Source: Stomoxys calcitrans (taxonomy: Eukaryota; Arthropoda; Insecta; Diptera; Muscidae). From it: a stretch of DNA of 64,000 bases. The stretch covers positions 41,831,812-41,895,811 of the forward strand of contig NC_081553.1 of NCBI RefSeq assembly GCF_963082655.1. Reading direction: 5' to 3'. The translations under genes and the position numbers were made by a program. The notes under the pieces are model-generated. The model searched no databases. It was not told the origin of the DNA and worked only from the letters and a program-made list of their open reading frames with translations. Below are positions 24,081 to 36,261 of this stretch, in pieces (the stretch's first letter is position 1; each line of letters opens with the position of its first letter).

Positions 24081-24634
24081 ACACTTTCCTAAAAGCCACA
24101 TTGCGCCTGTAGAGGGCGCTATTTTCATCTGATTGAGCTTAAATTTGGGCGAGATGAATCTTTTAAGTTACTGTAAACAACACAAATAGCGCTCATATGT
24201 CAAAACGTTTTGACTATGTATAACCTAATAAAAATGTCAAGCTTTACGATAGAGCTGTCAGTTGACAGATTGCAAAACAAATTTTGTCCAATCCCAAAAT
24301 ATAAAAGGCAACCTAAAGGGCAGTGTGCGATACTGACTCACCTTGACAATTACCACAGTGTCGACAGACCAAAACCTCTATCAAAATCAGCGAAACTAAT
24401 TTGCTGAGATTGAGTATATGGATAAAAGAAAAATTTTGCTGAAAAAAGTTCGCTCGACCTTTTCCTAATATCGACAATCTTCCCTTGTTAACCACTTCCG
24501 TAATCAGGTAGCACACAAGAGTGTATACTATCTTCTTCTTAAAAACATAGTTATCTTGTTTGGAATCATAACTGTAGAAGTGTATGTACCTTCTTTTTCT
24601 AATTACACTTTTTCTAATTACACTTTTGTTATTC
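24081..24634. other. Sequence without recognised gene
   Basis: A 155-codon minus frame (24313-24780) runs from here into the family D repeat and has no recognised domain, so it is unlikely to be coding. Confidence 0.5.
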
Positions 24635-25315
24635 AAAACAGGAAAAAAATGTTTGTTAAAACAGCAGTTTTTGTCTGCTGAAAACGGGAAAGCAGACATT
24701 ACTGCTGTTTCAGCAAACATGGAGCTGCTGTATAAGCAAATATTTCGCTCAGCTAAATCACTGTGCTGTTTTAAGAACAAAAATCTGTCGAAAAAAATTT
24801 TATGCTATTTTTTATGTTTGCCTGTTACTTTAGGCAGTTTTTAGAATTTATTTTTAGAAATTTTTTTGGAATAAATGATTTTAAGTTATGAAATATTACT
24901 GTAAAGAAGTTACCTGATCCATCGATTGGTATACATATCGAAATTTGGCTCATCTGGCTCTCATTTTTTTTATTGCTCTGCTAATGTGTACATGACTGGT
25001 ATGGCCTTTTGTTTATAAATTTAAAGAAAAAAGATTATGGAAAGTATACATTCAGTGGTGATTATAAGCATCCACTGAGACACACATTTACATTTGTATT
25101 TTATTTGTTTTCTAACATCCCCTTCATAATTAAGCAGCAGTAATTTTCAGCAAACAAATTACTTTTCAGCAGTAAGACTGTTGCTCTGAAATTACAGAAC
25201 TACTGCTGTAATAGCAGAACTTCTGTTGCATTAGCAGCAAACTTAACTATTGTACTAATATTCAGCAGACAGTGTTTGCTATTTTCAGCAAACTTTTTTT
25301 CTATGACTGTGTGTT
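24635..25315 (+). mobile_element. Family D element, copy 2 (TIR-type, non-autonomous)
   Basis: Left end AAAAAAATGTTTGTTAAAAC then AGCAGTTTTTGTCTGCTGAA. The right end (about 25262-25310), read as complement, gives AAAAAAAGTTTGCTGAAAAT then AGCAAACACTGTCTGCTGAA. These are roughly 40-bp imperfect inverted ends, rich in GCTG/CAGC. The interior matches copy 1 at 9.25-9.74 kb. There is no transposase ORF. The superfamily is unknown and no clear target duplication was seen. Confidence 0.7.
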
Positions 25316-27579
25316 AAAGTTTTTATTGACTCTAAAAGTAGAAGTGGTTGGCTTGGGTTATTTCTCATAACCTTAAACAGGTATTGTGTCAAGGACAAAA
25401 GTGCCGGTAATTGGGTCTCGGCGTTATTGTGAAGGCGGTTGCCCTAGAACATTGTAAGGTGTCATTATCGTCTTGAAATCATTTTGTCATTCTATGGATC
25501 CAACATAGTTTTAAGCGTTTGATAAGTTTAGTTAGTTGACAGACATTTTCTCTTTATTTGGACATTTACCTTTTAAAATGTTTGTAGTAAAAGAAAACAT
25601 CAACTTCCGTTTTGTTCTACCTCCAACGATTAATAAATTTCCTCTTCCCTTTTTTTCCACTTGTGAATAATCAAGCAACAATCACCTACTGATATGGCAA
25701 CCTTATACAAATCATAGTTGTATGTATTGTTAATGGAGTTGAAGTGCTAAGTGTCAATCATACGACACAACGTTCATTTGCTAATGTGTCCTAAATTTCA
25801 TGACGACCTATTCTAGAGAATGAATTGCATTTGCATTACGCATAGCATGTGGACTACGACGACGATAAAGCGGTCAGAGTCATAGTAGCAATCTAATTTT
25901 TTATTCACCAACAACAACACAATAGTGTCTAAGTAATTAATTTTCTCAACAGTCTCCGCATAAAAAGAGGCCATACCATAGCCATCAGACAGAGAGGGTT
26001 CCCACCATCATATCAATGCAATACAACATACATTGCCGCACAAATTGTGTCAGTCATATTGATTTAATGATAATTGAAATGAGATAATTTTTTTATAACA
26101 ACAACTTAATATCAATTGCTAGTAAAGGCAAGCAGTCTTTGCCGTCATCGTCACCGCCACCGTTGTGCTGTCATTCAATTCGTGGGCAATTTTTATCAAA
26201 TACCTTTTAATTTGATTTGTTATTTCGTGTGAATTTCACACACCGAATAACTACGACTAACAATAAAAAAGCAACGAGTAAAAACTAATGCTATAATAAA
26301 ACAGCGGCAACAATGACAAATGCGGTGGCGGCGGCAAGTACATACAACAACAATAACAACAACAACGAACGTCGACGACGACAATGACAGTAGTTCTGTG
26401 TATAATAATGCGATGAAATTAAAACAAACAGAAATCCAAATGATGAGGGTAATTTACAACACGAAACCAGCAAGCACGTTGCCGGAATATGAACGGCATG
26501 GAAAAAGTGAAACACATACAAAAACACTGTATTATTCTTTGTACACTTCAAACTCTCTCCCTCTCTGAGAGATGGCCAGAGAGAGAGAGAGAAGAAGAGG
26601 GAGTGAGAGTGAGAGAGAGAAAATGGGAAACGCAATGAGAGTTTGAGTTGCACAGAGAAAGGGAATGTCCATGTATTAGTGTGTGTTTTGTTAAGTGAAA
26701 TGGATAACTTTGTTGAATCCGTGGTGAAAATTGTTTACATTGGGGTGTTTAATCGTACAATTGTACCACTTGTTGTACAAATCATTGTTACTGATAATGT
26801 TATGTTTTCACTAGTGCCATGAAGCAAATCGTTATTTAGGAAGGTAATGGAAGCTTGAATTTGATCATGAAACAATTTTATAAAACGCAAAACTGAAAAT
26901 GACTAATGATTCCTTAACCATGCCAGATAGGTATATTATGTTAGTATATATCTCATCTATACAAAATATAAATAAAAAGTTAATGAGGGAGCCCCACCAC
27001 TTTTGCTAATATGAAACCTAAAAGAGCGGAATTGAGGAATAAATGTGGTAAATTATGAAAAAATCAGATCGAGAAAAAGGCAACTTTCAGTTTTATGTAA
27101 TATGAAATTCATTGAGAGCTATTGAAGAGCGTACTGCCAATAAGAATGAAGTATGCATTTTCAAAATGAACCAAAGAAGAATCCATTTTTAATGCAAATT
27201 TTAAATTTCACTCATCAAAAATAGGATCATGATCATGATGATGAGTTTTAATTTTAAAAATTTAGAAGCAAATCTTGATTTGGCTTCAAAAATCCAGACA
27301 TGTTAGACAAAATAGTTTTCAAAAGGCGCTATGCGCATTTCCCCAGTATCTTCCTAAAGGCATCGAATAAAAGCAAATGATGCTTTTTGTAATTGCTTGC
27401 CTTTTTCTGCCAAGCCATTCTTTAAATTCGGCTCTAAGCCATGGAAATAGAGGACATGAGAACTAATGCATTGTCTTGATTGTGAGAAGTTCCCATCTTT
27501 AAGAATTTCGTAAGTATCCGATACGCTTGAAACCTGATAAGTGAAGCGCTAAGAATGCATCTATTTTATTTCATTTATC
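25316..27579. other. Repeat-poor region with CAA, CAG and GAGA tracts
   Basis: No gene recognised. CAACAACAATAACAACAAC (about 26345-26365), GTCGACGACGACAATGAC (about 26370-26387) and a dense GAGAGAGA tract (about 26567-26622) give overlapping low-complexity frames on both strands (26291-26653 minus, 26320-26568 plus). Unlike the surrounding repeats, this looks like ordinary fly intron or 5' regulatory DNA. A GATCATGATCATGATGATGA run is at about 27225-27244. Confidence 0.5.
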
Positions 27580-27988
27580 CGCAGTTTTCAGTTAAGCGTG
27601 GTTCGCATAATTGAAAGCTAATTATGTATAAAAAACTGCAGTTGAAAAAGTGCAATGTTCAGTGGCAATTTTGAAAAGCCAGCCATAACTATTACCGAAA
27701 TGACAAGATATGTTTTTGCAAATTTTATTGTTGACGACAATTTTCCAATACCGAATAGTTTCCGATAGAAATGGCCTTCTCACTTCTGCGACTATAGTTT
27801 CACATAATTATGAAATTTGGGGTATAAAAACCTTTTCAGTTAAGCTTTTTTTTCAGTTAAACGATATTTCACTTAAGCGATTTCAACTGCATTGAAAACA
27901 AAAAAAAATTATGGTTCTTCGCATCAAGTTTCACTTAAGCGGTATTTTTCACTAAAACGAGTTACAGTTATGGGGTTTCGACTGTACA
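27580..27988. repeat. Possible pogo-like or Tc-type element end(s)
   Basis: The right edge, read as complement, begins CAGTCGAAACCCCATAACTG followed by TTTTAGTGAAAAATACCGCT, with TA flanking (about 27986-27988). A second similar block (CAGTTGAAATCGCTTAAGTG, complement near 27870-27893) and CAGTTGAAAAAGTGC (27640) lie inside. The 'CAGT(T/C)GAAA..CGCTTAAGTG' style resembles pogo/Tigger-type ends. No transposase remains, and the boundaries are uncertain. Confidence 0.35.
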
Positions 27989-28940
27989 TATATACATTTT
28001 TTTCAATTTCTAGAACTTCATGTGGGATTCTGTCAAACAATGTAGTTTATTGAAGCGATAGATCAGTATAACTCACTGAAATAGTTCGTTCAAGTTTAAC
28101 ATCAAAAGTTTTCCAAATGGCTTAATGGATGCTTTTAATAGTATGCCCCCATATTAAAGTGATGTTATACCTAAATGTGGTCAATATCAGAAGTTTTCCA
28201 AATACCTTAATCGAAGCTTTTAATAGCACCTTCTTTGATGGAAGTAATGTATGACCTTAATTTTTACAGGCCAAGTGCAGGTTAGACCGTTGCTATAAAG
28301 AGGATGGCCGTTCTAAGAGTCACTTCAAATAAACGAGCCTGCGGTTCTCGGAAACATTGTTTGATATAGTACAGGACTTAGATCAGATAAGAATAAGGTT
28401 AGCAAAAACCTCAATCGGAATCTACACTAGATGAAAAAATGTATATCCTAAGTTAGATTGGGTTAGGATGGAACCCTAGGTGAATGGCTAACGGAAGGAA
28501 TGGTGATGTTACTATGTGACGCAGACACTATGGGGACGCAGATACTTTCGAAGAATAAATTCGTCTTTCGGAAATTCAGGTCCAAACTAAACGAAAAGTA
28601 TTCCACAAAAAAAAATATTCTACTAAATAACTCTGGAAGTGGTCAACGGTCCAGTACTGGGAATCTACCCATGGGTTTGGCAGGAACGCAATATCTGCAA
28701 ATCCCAACCTCATGTGAAACCATATACCAACAGAAACTCTAACCTCAACTCCTGATGTAGAGACGAGTATCTCGTAAGGAAATAAGTGAAATCCGCGCAA
28801 AGCGTTTAATGCACAAGCATAGGTTCCTCGTCAGATCGTATAAATCAATAATTAATACAACTGTCGTGGATCGTTTGTCTCTCCCTGACTCATCGGACAA
28901 CACTAAAACAAATACAAACGTAAACGTTTCTACTGAAACT
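27989..28940. other. Sequence without recognised gene
   Basis: An 80-codon + frame (28500-28742) and an overlapping minus frame have no recognised domain. It may be part of the LINE mosaic that follows. Confidence 0.5.
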
Positions 28941-29745
28941 GGATCTCCTGCAGGAGGAGATCCGGGCGACCACGGAATGCGTGAGGTAGTGTGGTTTTAA
29001 TTCAAGGACGTCGAGTGTGAACATCTTTACGGAGAGTAAACTAGCTATCAGTGCAATAACAAACAGGTCGGCAAGGTCACGAAGAGTGTTCGATTGTAGC
29101 AACGTCAGATTGGGTGGCGGGCCATAGTGGAGTAAGGGGAAATGGAAGAGCAGACGATTTGGCGGTGAAGGCCAGAGGACTGCCGTCAATAAACTTGGTT
29201 AAAGCCTCTCGGGGAGACGCAGTTCGAGTTAGGGGCGATCCGGTTCATGAAAAGACGATGGCGCCAGATGTCAACAAGGAGTCAAGGTCATTGGTTGCGC
29301 AAAGGAGATACGAAGAATATATGGACAGAATGGCGAACCTCAGGGCTTTGAAATCGAGGACGATGGGGCCCAAGTGCTTGGCAGAGTGTTTGGAGAGGGA
29401 TCCCCAAGAGGGGATCCTCTACGGCAGGCTGATCTGTGGCCGGTCTTGTACCTGTGCCTTTTTCGAACCACCGAACATAGTAGAGATGGCCAGTGCGGAT
29501 GTGGTGGTAAAGTGGGAGTCTGTGGATGCTTGTCGGAATGCCACACTGGCCAGCTGTTGACCGGAAGAGGACGAGGTTGCTGGCCTATAATAAGGGGTCC
29601 CTGAATACAATTATAGAAGTCATAACCGGACACAACGACTACTGTGAACGATGTCTTGATAAGTAGAGGAGGGGACGATAGATAACCTGCAGGGTCTTCA
29701 GTGGAATAGACTTTAAACCCTACTCCGATCTCGGCGAACTTGCCG
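28941..29745 (+). pseudogene. LINE-X fragment b: RNase H fused to unrecognised Cys-rich segment
   Basis: 28941-29260 matches the RNase H region of other LINE-X copies (AGGACGTCGAGTGTGAACATC; protein AGHSGVRGNGRADDLAVKARG, a canonical WxxGHSGxxGNxxAD block). After about 29245 the open frame continues (to 29560) as a basic stretch, KESRSLVAQRRYEEYMDRMA, and a CGRSCTC-containing part. These do not match the other LINE-X copies, so the segment is either another LINE-X region joined by rearrangement or foreign. About 29560-29740 encodes SLNTIIEVITGHNDYCERCL, again LINE C-terminal style. The piece is more GC-rich than its surroundings. Confidence 0.7.
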
Positions 29746-30479
29746 ATGTGTGACGCTGTTCTATCGATACTTTTATGATGTGTGCTTCACGGACATCAGC
29801 CTTTTTATTGTTGATACAAGACTCTTGAATTGACTTCCGGCCAATGTCTGTGTACCTGACTATGACACCCAGAAATTTAAAACCTTTTTTTTTAACTACA
29901 CATAATATCAATCAACATTTTTGAGCAGGATTCACTAATAGAAGGTTAGGTCACATGCAAAAACACAAAGTGGATAGGCCCCATAAACATCATTAAGGAT
30001 GTCAAATCTGACGATTGAAAATGTCATCATATAGGAGAAAACGTAAACAAAGAATGAATGTAAAAAGAGAACAAGTTGACATCCTCAATGCCAAGTACTG
30101 CCAAATATTAAAAAAAAAAGTATATCGGCTGATCGCTTGGCTTAACCTTATTCAGTGAGTCCTGATTTTTGAGGCAGCAATTGAAAATTTTATCGATTAA
30201 AAAAGTTGCATATTCAATTAAAAAAATTATTGAAAATTTAGAAATATTTAATAATTTTTTTCGATTTAATTAAAAAATGTTTAATACAATAAATTTTTGA
30301 ATTGAAAGTTGTAAAAATTTCAATCACGATTGTAATTAAAAATTCTTTTAGATTCTATAAAAAATTAATTAAATAAATAAATTTGTTAATCGAAATTTGC
30401 AAAAGCTTCAATCACGACTATTTTGGAAAAAATTCATATTTAATTAAAAAAATGATTAAACTTTTAATTGAAAAATAAT
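29746..30479. other. AT-rich flank of transposase remnant
   Basis: No gene recognised. From 30180 to 30480 the DNA is dominated by AATTAAAAAAT / TTTTTAATTGA words and resembles decayed transposon ends, but no clean inverted pair could be matched. Confidence 0.4.
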
Positions 30480-30489
30480 TTATTTTCAA

Positions 30490-30945
30490 TAAATTTCCCG
30501 AACGTGAAATAAAAAGTTCACCGAACTCGCGCCACAATAAGTCCATTGTTACGCGTGCGGTGTGGCATATAGCACTGTCTTGTTGAAACCACATGTCATG
30601 CAAGTCAAGCTCTTGCAATTTGGATATCAGCTCACGATAGCGCTCACCATTCACAGTTACATTACGATTCGCATCATCTTTGAAGAAGTACGGCCCATTG
30701 ATGCCACCGGCCCATAAATCGCACCAAACTGGCTTTTTCTGGATGCACTGGGAGCTCTTGCAATGCTTCTGGCTGATGTTCACTCCAAAATCGAAAATTC
30801 TACTTATTTTCGTATCCTTTGAATCAAAAATAAGCTTCGTCGCTCTATGGAAGAAGCGCGCGATAAACTTTCTTAACAGAGTACTCAGTTTGATTATAAA
30901 ATTCAATTATTGCAAGCGTTGTTCGTTTGCAAAACGATTCATGGT
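30490..30945 (-). pseudogene. Tc1/mariner-superfamily DDE transposase remnant, internally deleted
   Basis: Minus strand. It starts at about 30942 with MNRFANEQRLQ, then hits a stop (CAATAA) and a large internal deletion or frameshift. It resumes as VWCDLWAGGINGPYFF, DDANRNVTVNGERYRELISK, LQELDLHDMWFQQDSAICHTARVTMDLLWREFGE (the DSAICH position is the second catalytic Asp; usual form QQDGATCHTA) and FISRSG. These are hallmarks of a transposase abundant in insect genomes, with a DUF4817-type N-terminus. The C-terminal third with the last acidic residue is missing. Confidence 0.85.
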
Positions 30946-31385
30946 TAAATTATAGACCAAACTGAACATGCTTGACAGTGAAACAACAAAACATTAAACG
31001 TGAGTGAGCCGTTAAAACAGTGTTGCCAAAAAGATAATAGCTAAAAAAATCACCAGTTACGACCGGCATTGAGTTTAATCTCCATAACTTAATTTTTAAA
31101 AAATTTCTGAAAACATTATTAAATTAAGACAGACTTTTAATCGTGTTACAATTTTTAATCGTCTTAGACCTGAATTCTCATGGATCAAGAATATATAAGA
31201 TTGAAGATATTGATGTGTTAATTAAAAAAATAATGCCCCCATGGTATGGTGGGTACGAAAAATCGGGCGTTCTATCTATAAAGGTAAACAACCCATTATA
31301 CTCCAGTTTAGGTATATACCATTTACAGAAGTTAGCGGCAATCTTCTATCTTATGCCACTCTGGTATAAAGCTGGTATTATACAG
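30946..31385. other. Sequence without recognised gene
   Basis: Contains CAGTGTTGCCA (about 31018), identical to the first bases of the hAT-type element at 57.8 kb; no partner end was found. About 31178-31260 (TGGATCAAGAATATATAAGA, ATGCCCCCATGGTATGGTGG) resembles the tail of a family A or B repeat. Confidence 0.45.
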
Positions 31386-31640
31386 CTCCACCGGAGCCGC
31401 AGAGGTTTGCATGTCCGCGTATGTCGCCGAACGCCTGGATTCAAATCCCGGCATGAACATCAACAAATTTTTCATCAATGGTTATTGCCTTACCTATGCG
31501 GCACGCCGATCGATCTCGGTATAAAAAAGAAGGCAGCTTATCATTGAACTTAAACTTTAATCAGACTGCACTCATTGATATAAGAAAATTATCCCCTGTT
31601 CCTTAATGGAATGTTCATGGGAAATTTAGGTGCAGTAGTA
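31386..31640 (+). repeat. SINE1 copy, diverged
   Basis: Head CCACCGGAGCCGCAGAGG and B-box GGATTCAAATCCCGGC (about 31435-31452), then the body ACTTAAACTTTAATCAGACT and the end CCCCTGTTCCTTAATGGAAT. More diverged than the other copies. Confidence 0.8.
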
Positions 31641-34600
31641 TACAGCGCCACAGCAATGTTTGAGTTTTTAGCACAGTGCGTTTTTGAAAAGAAAGGCTTG
31701 TCTTTTAAACTTTACTTAATTTTATTGACAAAAGTTCTGCTATTTATATCTAATAAGGATAATGGTATTTTCAATAACATTTCGTTTTCTAAACATAACC
31801 TTAAAAATAAACAACAAGTCTCATAACTAAATATACGAATTAATACAGCTGATGATCTTGGAACTTATAATTAACATATGATTACAATAAGGGCAGTTCA
31901 CATTAACCGATTCATGGCAATTAGGGATTTCCATGACAAAATTTACATTGTACACTATACTAGTAGTTAGATCAATTGCTTAACATAATTTTAATAATTG
32001 CAATAATAAATGAAAGCCAATACAATTTTCAGTCCCAATAATTGAGAATTAGATAAGTAGTAGATATGTTCAATAATAACAAAGATTTGTTAGAAAACAG
32101 CATAACACACTTAAGCAAATATATATTCTCATGGGATCATTTACACTTTTTGTCTTGTCTGCATTGGCTATAAAAAAATCAGTATAAATAACTCGTTTAC
32201 TTTATTTCCCTTTTTATTAAAATCTTTACCTTCGAATCCTATTAACCACCTTTAATACCTATTAAATACATAACATTTCTTTTTATCAAAACTCATCTTT
32301 TTAACAATCGGGTTGTTGTGACACAACTTGTTTACCCACAACATGGTACAATTTGAAAACGTTGGGGAATTCCAAACCTATTCACAAGAGGAGAATAGTA
32401 AAAACCACTCTCAGCATATACAAAAAAAAAAAAAACAGACAATAAAATGAGAGAATCAAAATATATATAAAAAAAGAGCGCGCAGGGTTTTTTACGATTT
32501 TCTTTTGTCACTCTCACAACTTTTGTTTGACAACACAATTAAAATACTGAAGTAAAACTACTAAAAAAGAAGAAAACTAAACAAACTTGTCAAACAAAAA
32601 CTAAGTCAAGTGTTGATCAATAACTTGTTGTTACATGGAAACCCCCTCTAATAAATTCAACACCATACTTACTGCATAGGGTAAATAGGAATATAGTATG
32701 ACATGTGTCAAGTGCTTAGTTTTAGTATTCTAACGGAAGTATTTTGTTTGCTGTGAGAGCATTTGTGGTAAAAGTGACAAAAATGTCTATTGGCCATTTT
32801 TGTTTGAGGAAAAAAGATTTGTATAAAGAAGGAAAGGCGATGAGACACACACACATACTCGCTAATTATGTGTTATGTGGTGTGTTGTAACACTCTAGAG
32901 AAAAAGTTGGAAAAATATTGTTTGTATCTATCTCTATACCTCTTCTTATTTTGAGTAGCAGCAAGCAGCTTGCTGGCAAGCAATATCTGTTAAAATAGTA
33001 AAGTGCTAATGTTTCCTGTTGTTGTTTTTGCTGTCTTGTATACACGCGCTCTCATACAATTCACTCTGAGACACATACAACTACAACTACACATGCACTT
33101 GAACTGTATCTTTTAGATTTTTTCCCTGTCTTTGGTTCATCTATTCGGATAGATGGTTGGATGGATGGATGGGTAGTGTTGTACACATACCAAAAAGAAA
33201 ACAAAAAGAAGAGTAGAAAAACATTTTTTTTTTGGATTTGTAGAGTGTTTTGTGTGTGTTTGGTATACACACATCAAATGCAAGTTGGGCATAACTAGAG
33301 AGAGAGTGAGGAATAGAGACTAGTTAAAGAGACCAAGAGAGCAAAAGTTTTTCTTTTTCGAGTGTTTGAATTTTTAACAAGGAAAATATACAAAAAAGAA
33401 GGTGTAAAAACTTAATAGAAAAACTATTTAGTTAATTTTTTTGTAGTTTGTTTTTTTTTCAATACTCACTGTATACTTGGGAGAAAATTTTGAGTTTGTT
33501 GCAAAATCACTGCAAAGTTGAGAAGTTTTGCTCGGGGTGGGCAGGGGTGATGAGAAAACAGTTATGGCACTGTTTTCAAGGTGTGTATGGGAAGATTTTC
33601 GGGGTCAATTTTACAAAGGGCAGCAAGAGCACCACACCAACTCTGGTAGTAGGTTTATTATCCACAAACACTTGGTTTAGTTAATAATGAATAATGGAAG
33701 TTTTTTAATCAATTATTTTTAAGAAATTCCATTTAAATCAAGGGTTTTAATATTTTCAATTAAAGCAGAGTTTTCTATTATATTTTTTTCCTTTTTACTA
33801 TTTTTTATTCACTTTTTTTTGATCTTTAAGTTTATGTTTTAACTTTTTCGGAGACAAGTTTTATTGTTCTTAGGCTCCGTTGGGATTGTTTGCAAAGAAA
33901 TTTGATTTTTTTCTTTTTGAAATTAAAAATTTTTGTTTGCACTGTTTTCAATATTATTTTCAAAAGTTTCTTGTTTTTAATTTCCACTTAACCACATTTT
34001 TCTAAACAGAGTATGATAGTAATACTCAATACAAAATACGGGATTCTTTTGTTTTTTTTTCAATATTTTCCTCTTTTTAATATTATAAGAGACTTTTCTC
34101 AAATTGTTTATTTTTCTTAACTTTGAAAAATTGCTTTGGTTTTTTCTATTTCACTACTATTTGTTTTCAATCTTATTTCTGTTGTATTTACTTTATTTTA
34201 AGATTTTTGTAATTTTTTTCTATTATTGTGTATGGAAAATTTGATTGCCCCTCATCAGCATAATGTGTCAAAGTATTGAAATTTGAATGGTTAGTTGTTT
34301 GGTTGTGTTTTAGTATCCATAAAACGATGATGATAATTATCTTTTAGTCATGCACACTCAACAAAAACACCACTCATGATTATACATGTTTGGCATATTC
34401 CAACAACAATAATATTTGCTTGCTTGTTTGGCGCTTGGGATTCCACTTTCTCTTAGAATTTTTCATTAACTATTTCTTGTGCAACTTTTTCTTATTTGGA
34501 GATAATTTTCTTTTAATATATATGTATGGTAATCAATTATACATGTAATACATATAAAAAATTTTCTTCATTCTTTCCAAGCCAATAATTTGGAAGGTGG

Positions 34601-36260
34601 TGTCGATGGCTGTGGTGGTGGTGGGTGGTTTAGTTTTCACTTAAAATATGCGCGCGCGGCGGCATTTCATTAAAGACAAAACGGCGTACACCTTTTTTTC
34701 GTGACACAACAAAAGCTACAAACACACATGTACAAGCACAAAATCCAAAAAATTTATATCAATACTTAATTTATTTGTTATTATTATTGTTGTTTATATA
34801 AATAAATATTTTGACACTTTTGTTTTTATTTTATTTCCACTTTTTTTTTTCTTCTATTTTTGGCATATTTCAAGCGCCATATGAATTCTGCTTACGCCGC
34901 AAATATGTATGGCGAGATGATGATTATGTAGTGAACGAACACATATGTACACACTCACACGATATGCTCAAAGCAGCAGCAGATGAAAGAGTAGCAAAAA
35001 AATAAAATAAATATTATATGGTTAAAGAATTTTTTATTATTACACGCGAGACGACGACGACAAAACGAAAATTTTGCTGCCATTCATTGCACCCCGGCAC
35101 GTAATACTGGTTTCAGTTAACCACACAAAGAATTTCATATCCCGTCATCGACATTTCTTGTGCCGTAAAAACGTAAAACACTCAACAAACGTTAGCTCTC
35201 GCCGCGCTCACGTACATATGTGCTGCGAGATAATGGTACTCACAAACACAACACTCGCGCGCTACAGCTCACCAAAAAATGCACAAACGCACACACCTTT
35301 ACACCACCCCGAAAAACACATGAATTCGCTCTTGTAAACATTTCTACTCTCTTCTCATCAGCAGTACCAGTTAAAGAAGAAGAAGCACCTCGTCATCATC
35401 AAAACACTAGTCTGTTTGGCAGGCAGCAGGCCGCCGTCATTCACAACACACACGTTCGTTTATTTTTATCACCATCATCATCATTGTTCTAATCGCCAAA
35501 ACTCAGATGAGTACTAGCATAAGAAAAAGAAGAAGCATTGCCAACATTTAAGAAAAGCAGGAATAAAAATAGTAGTAGAAACCAAATCTTTTAACAAAAC
35601 ATTTGCCGCCCATCCAGGGAAACTTTCAACATGAGACAAAAGGGGAAAACGTACAAACAAACACACCACGGGGTATGGGGAAAAATTGAAATTGAGTTTG
35701 TTACAACAAAAACAAAGTTAGTGGATACACATGGATTCTAGGGGGGCTTGAGATCTTTTTAGCCCTTAACTAGGGTTGCCATATACACAACAAAAAACTT
35801 GTAGGCAAATAAGCTATCCATAGTTTACTCTTACAAGAGGTAGCGGACAAAGATTTGTAAAATTATACAAAATATTCAAACATGTGTGAAACTGTCATTT
35901 TTTACTTGTGGTATGATGATTACATTTTGCAATATTTCCATTAAATAAAAAATAGTCATTTAAACTTGCTATAAACGGTGCCAAAAAATAAATAACATTT
36001 TTATATGTATGTTTTATAAACTTTTTCAACACAATTGAGATTAATTTCGTTATAATTTGCAAATTAATTTCCTATTTACGAAGGAACTCAAAGAAGCTAA
36101 ACTGTGCCACTTTTACGATATTAGGAAGACCAAGCAATCTGAAAATTTGTATAATTCCCAAAATCTTTGGTAGCGAATGCGATCAGCTGACTAATACCGC
36201 ACTAGTTGCCAGATTAATTTTTTTACATTACCGTACGAATTTAATTTGTGTTTGTTTGTT
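31641..36260. other. Repeat-poor AT-rich block without recognised gene
   Basis: No recognised transposon or gene. Features seen: T-rich stretches (33.7-34.9 kb), GAGAGAGAGTGAGGAATAGAG near 33297, GGATGGATGGATGGGTAG near 33159, GCGCGCGCGGCGGC at about 34650-34663, and CACACA/ATCATCATC tracts at 35.2-35.5 kb. Frames such as 33448-33684 and 35074-35337 lack motifs. The composition is like fly intronic or regulatory DNA. Confidence 0.5.
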
Positions 36261-36261
36261 T

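Noticed and set aside
24313..24780. 155-codon minus-strand frame
   Set aside because: Half of it lies in the family D repeat; no motif; probably spans a junction by chance.
35074..35492. Overlapping 87- and 90-codon frames with His/Thr runs
   Set aside because: Composition follows CACA/ATCATC tracts; no motif.
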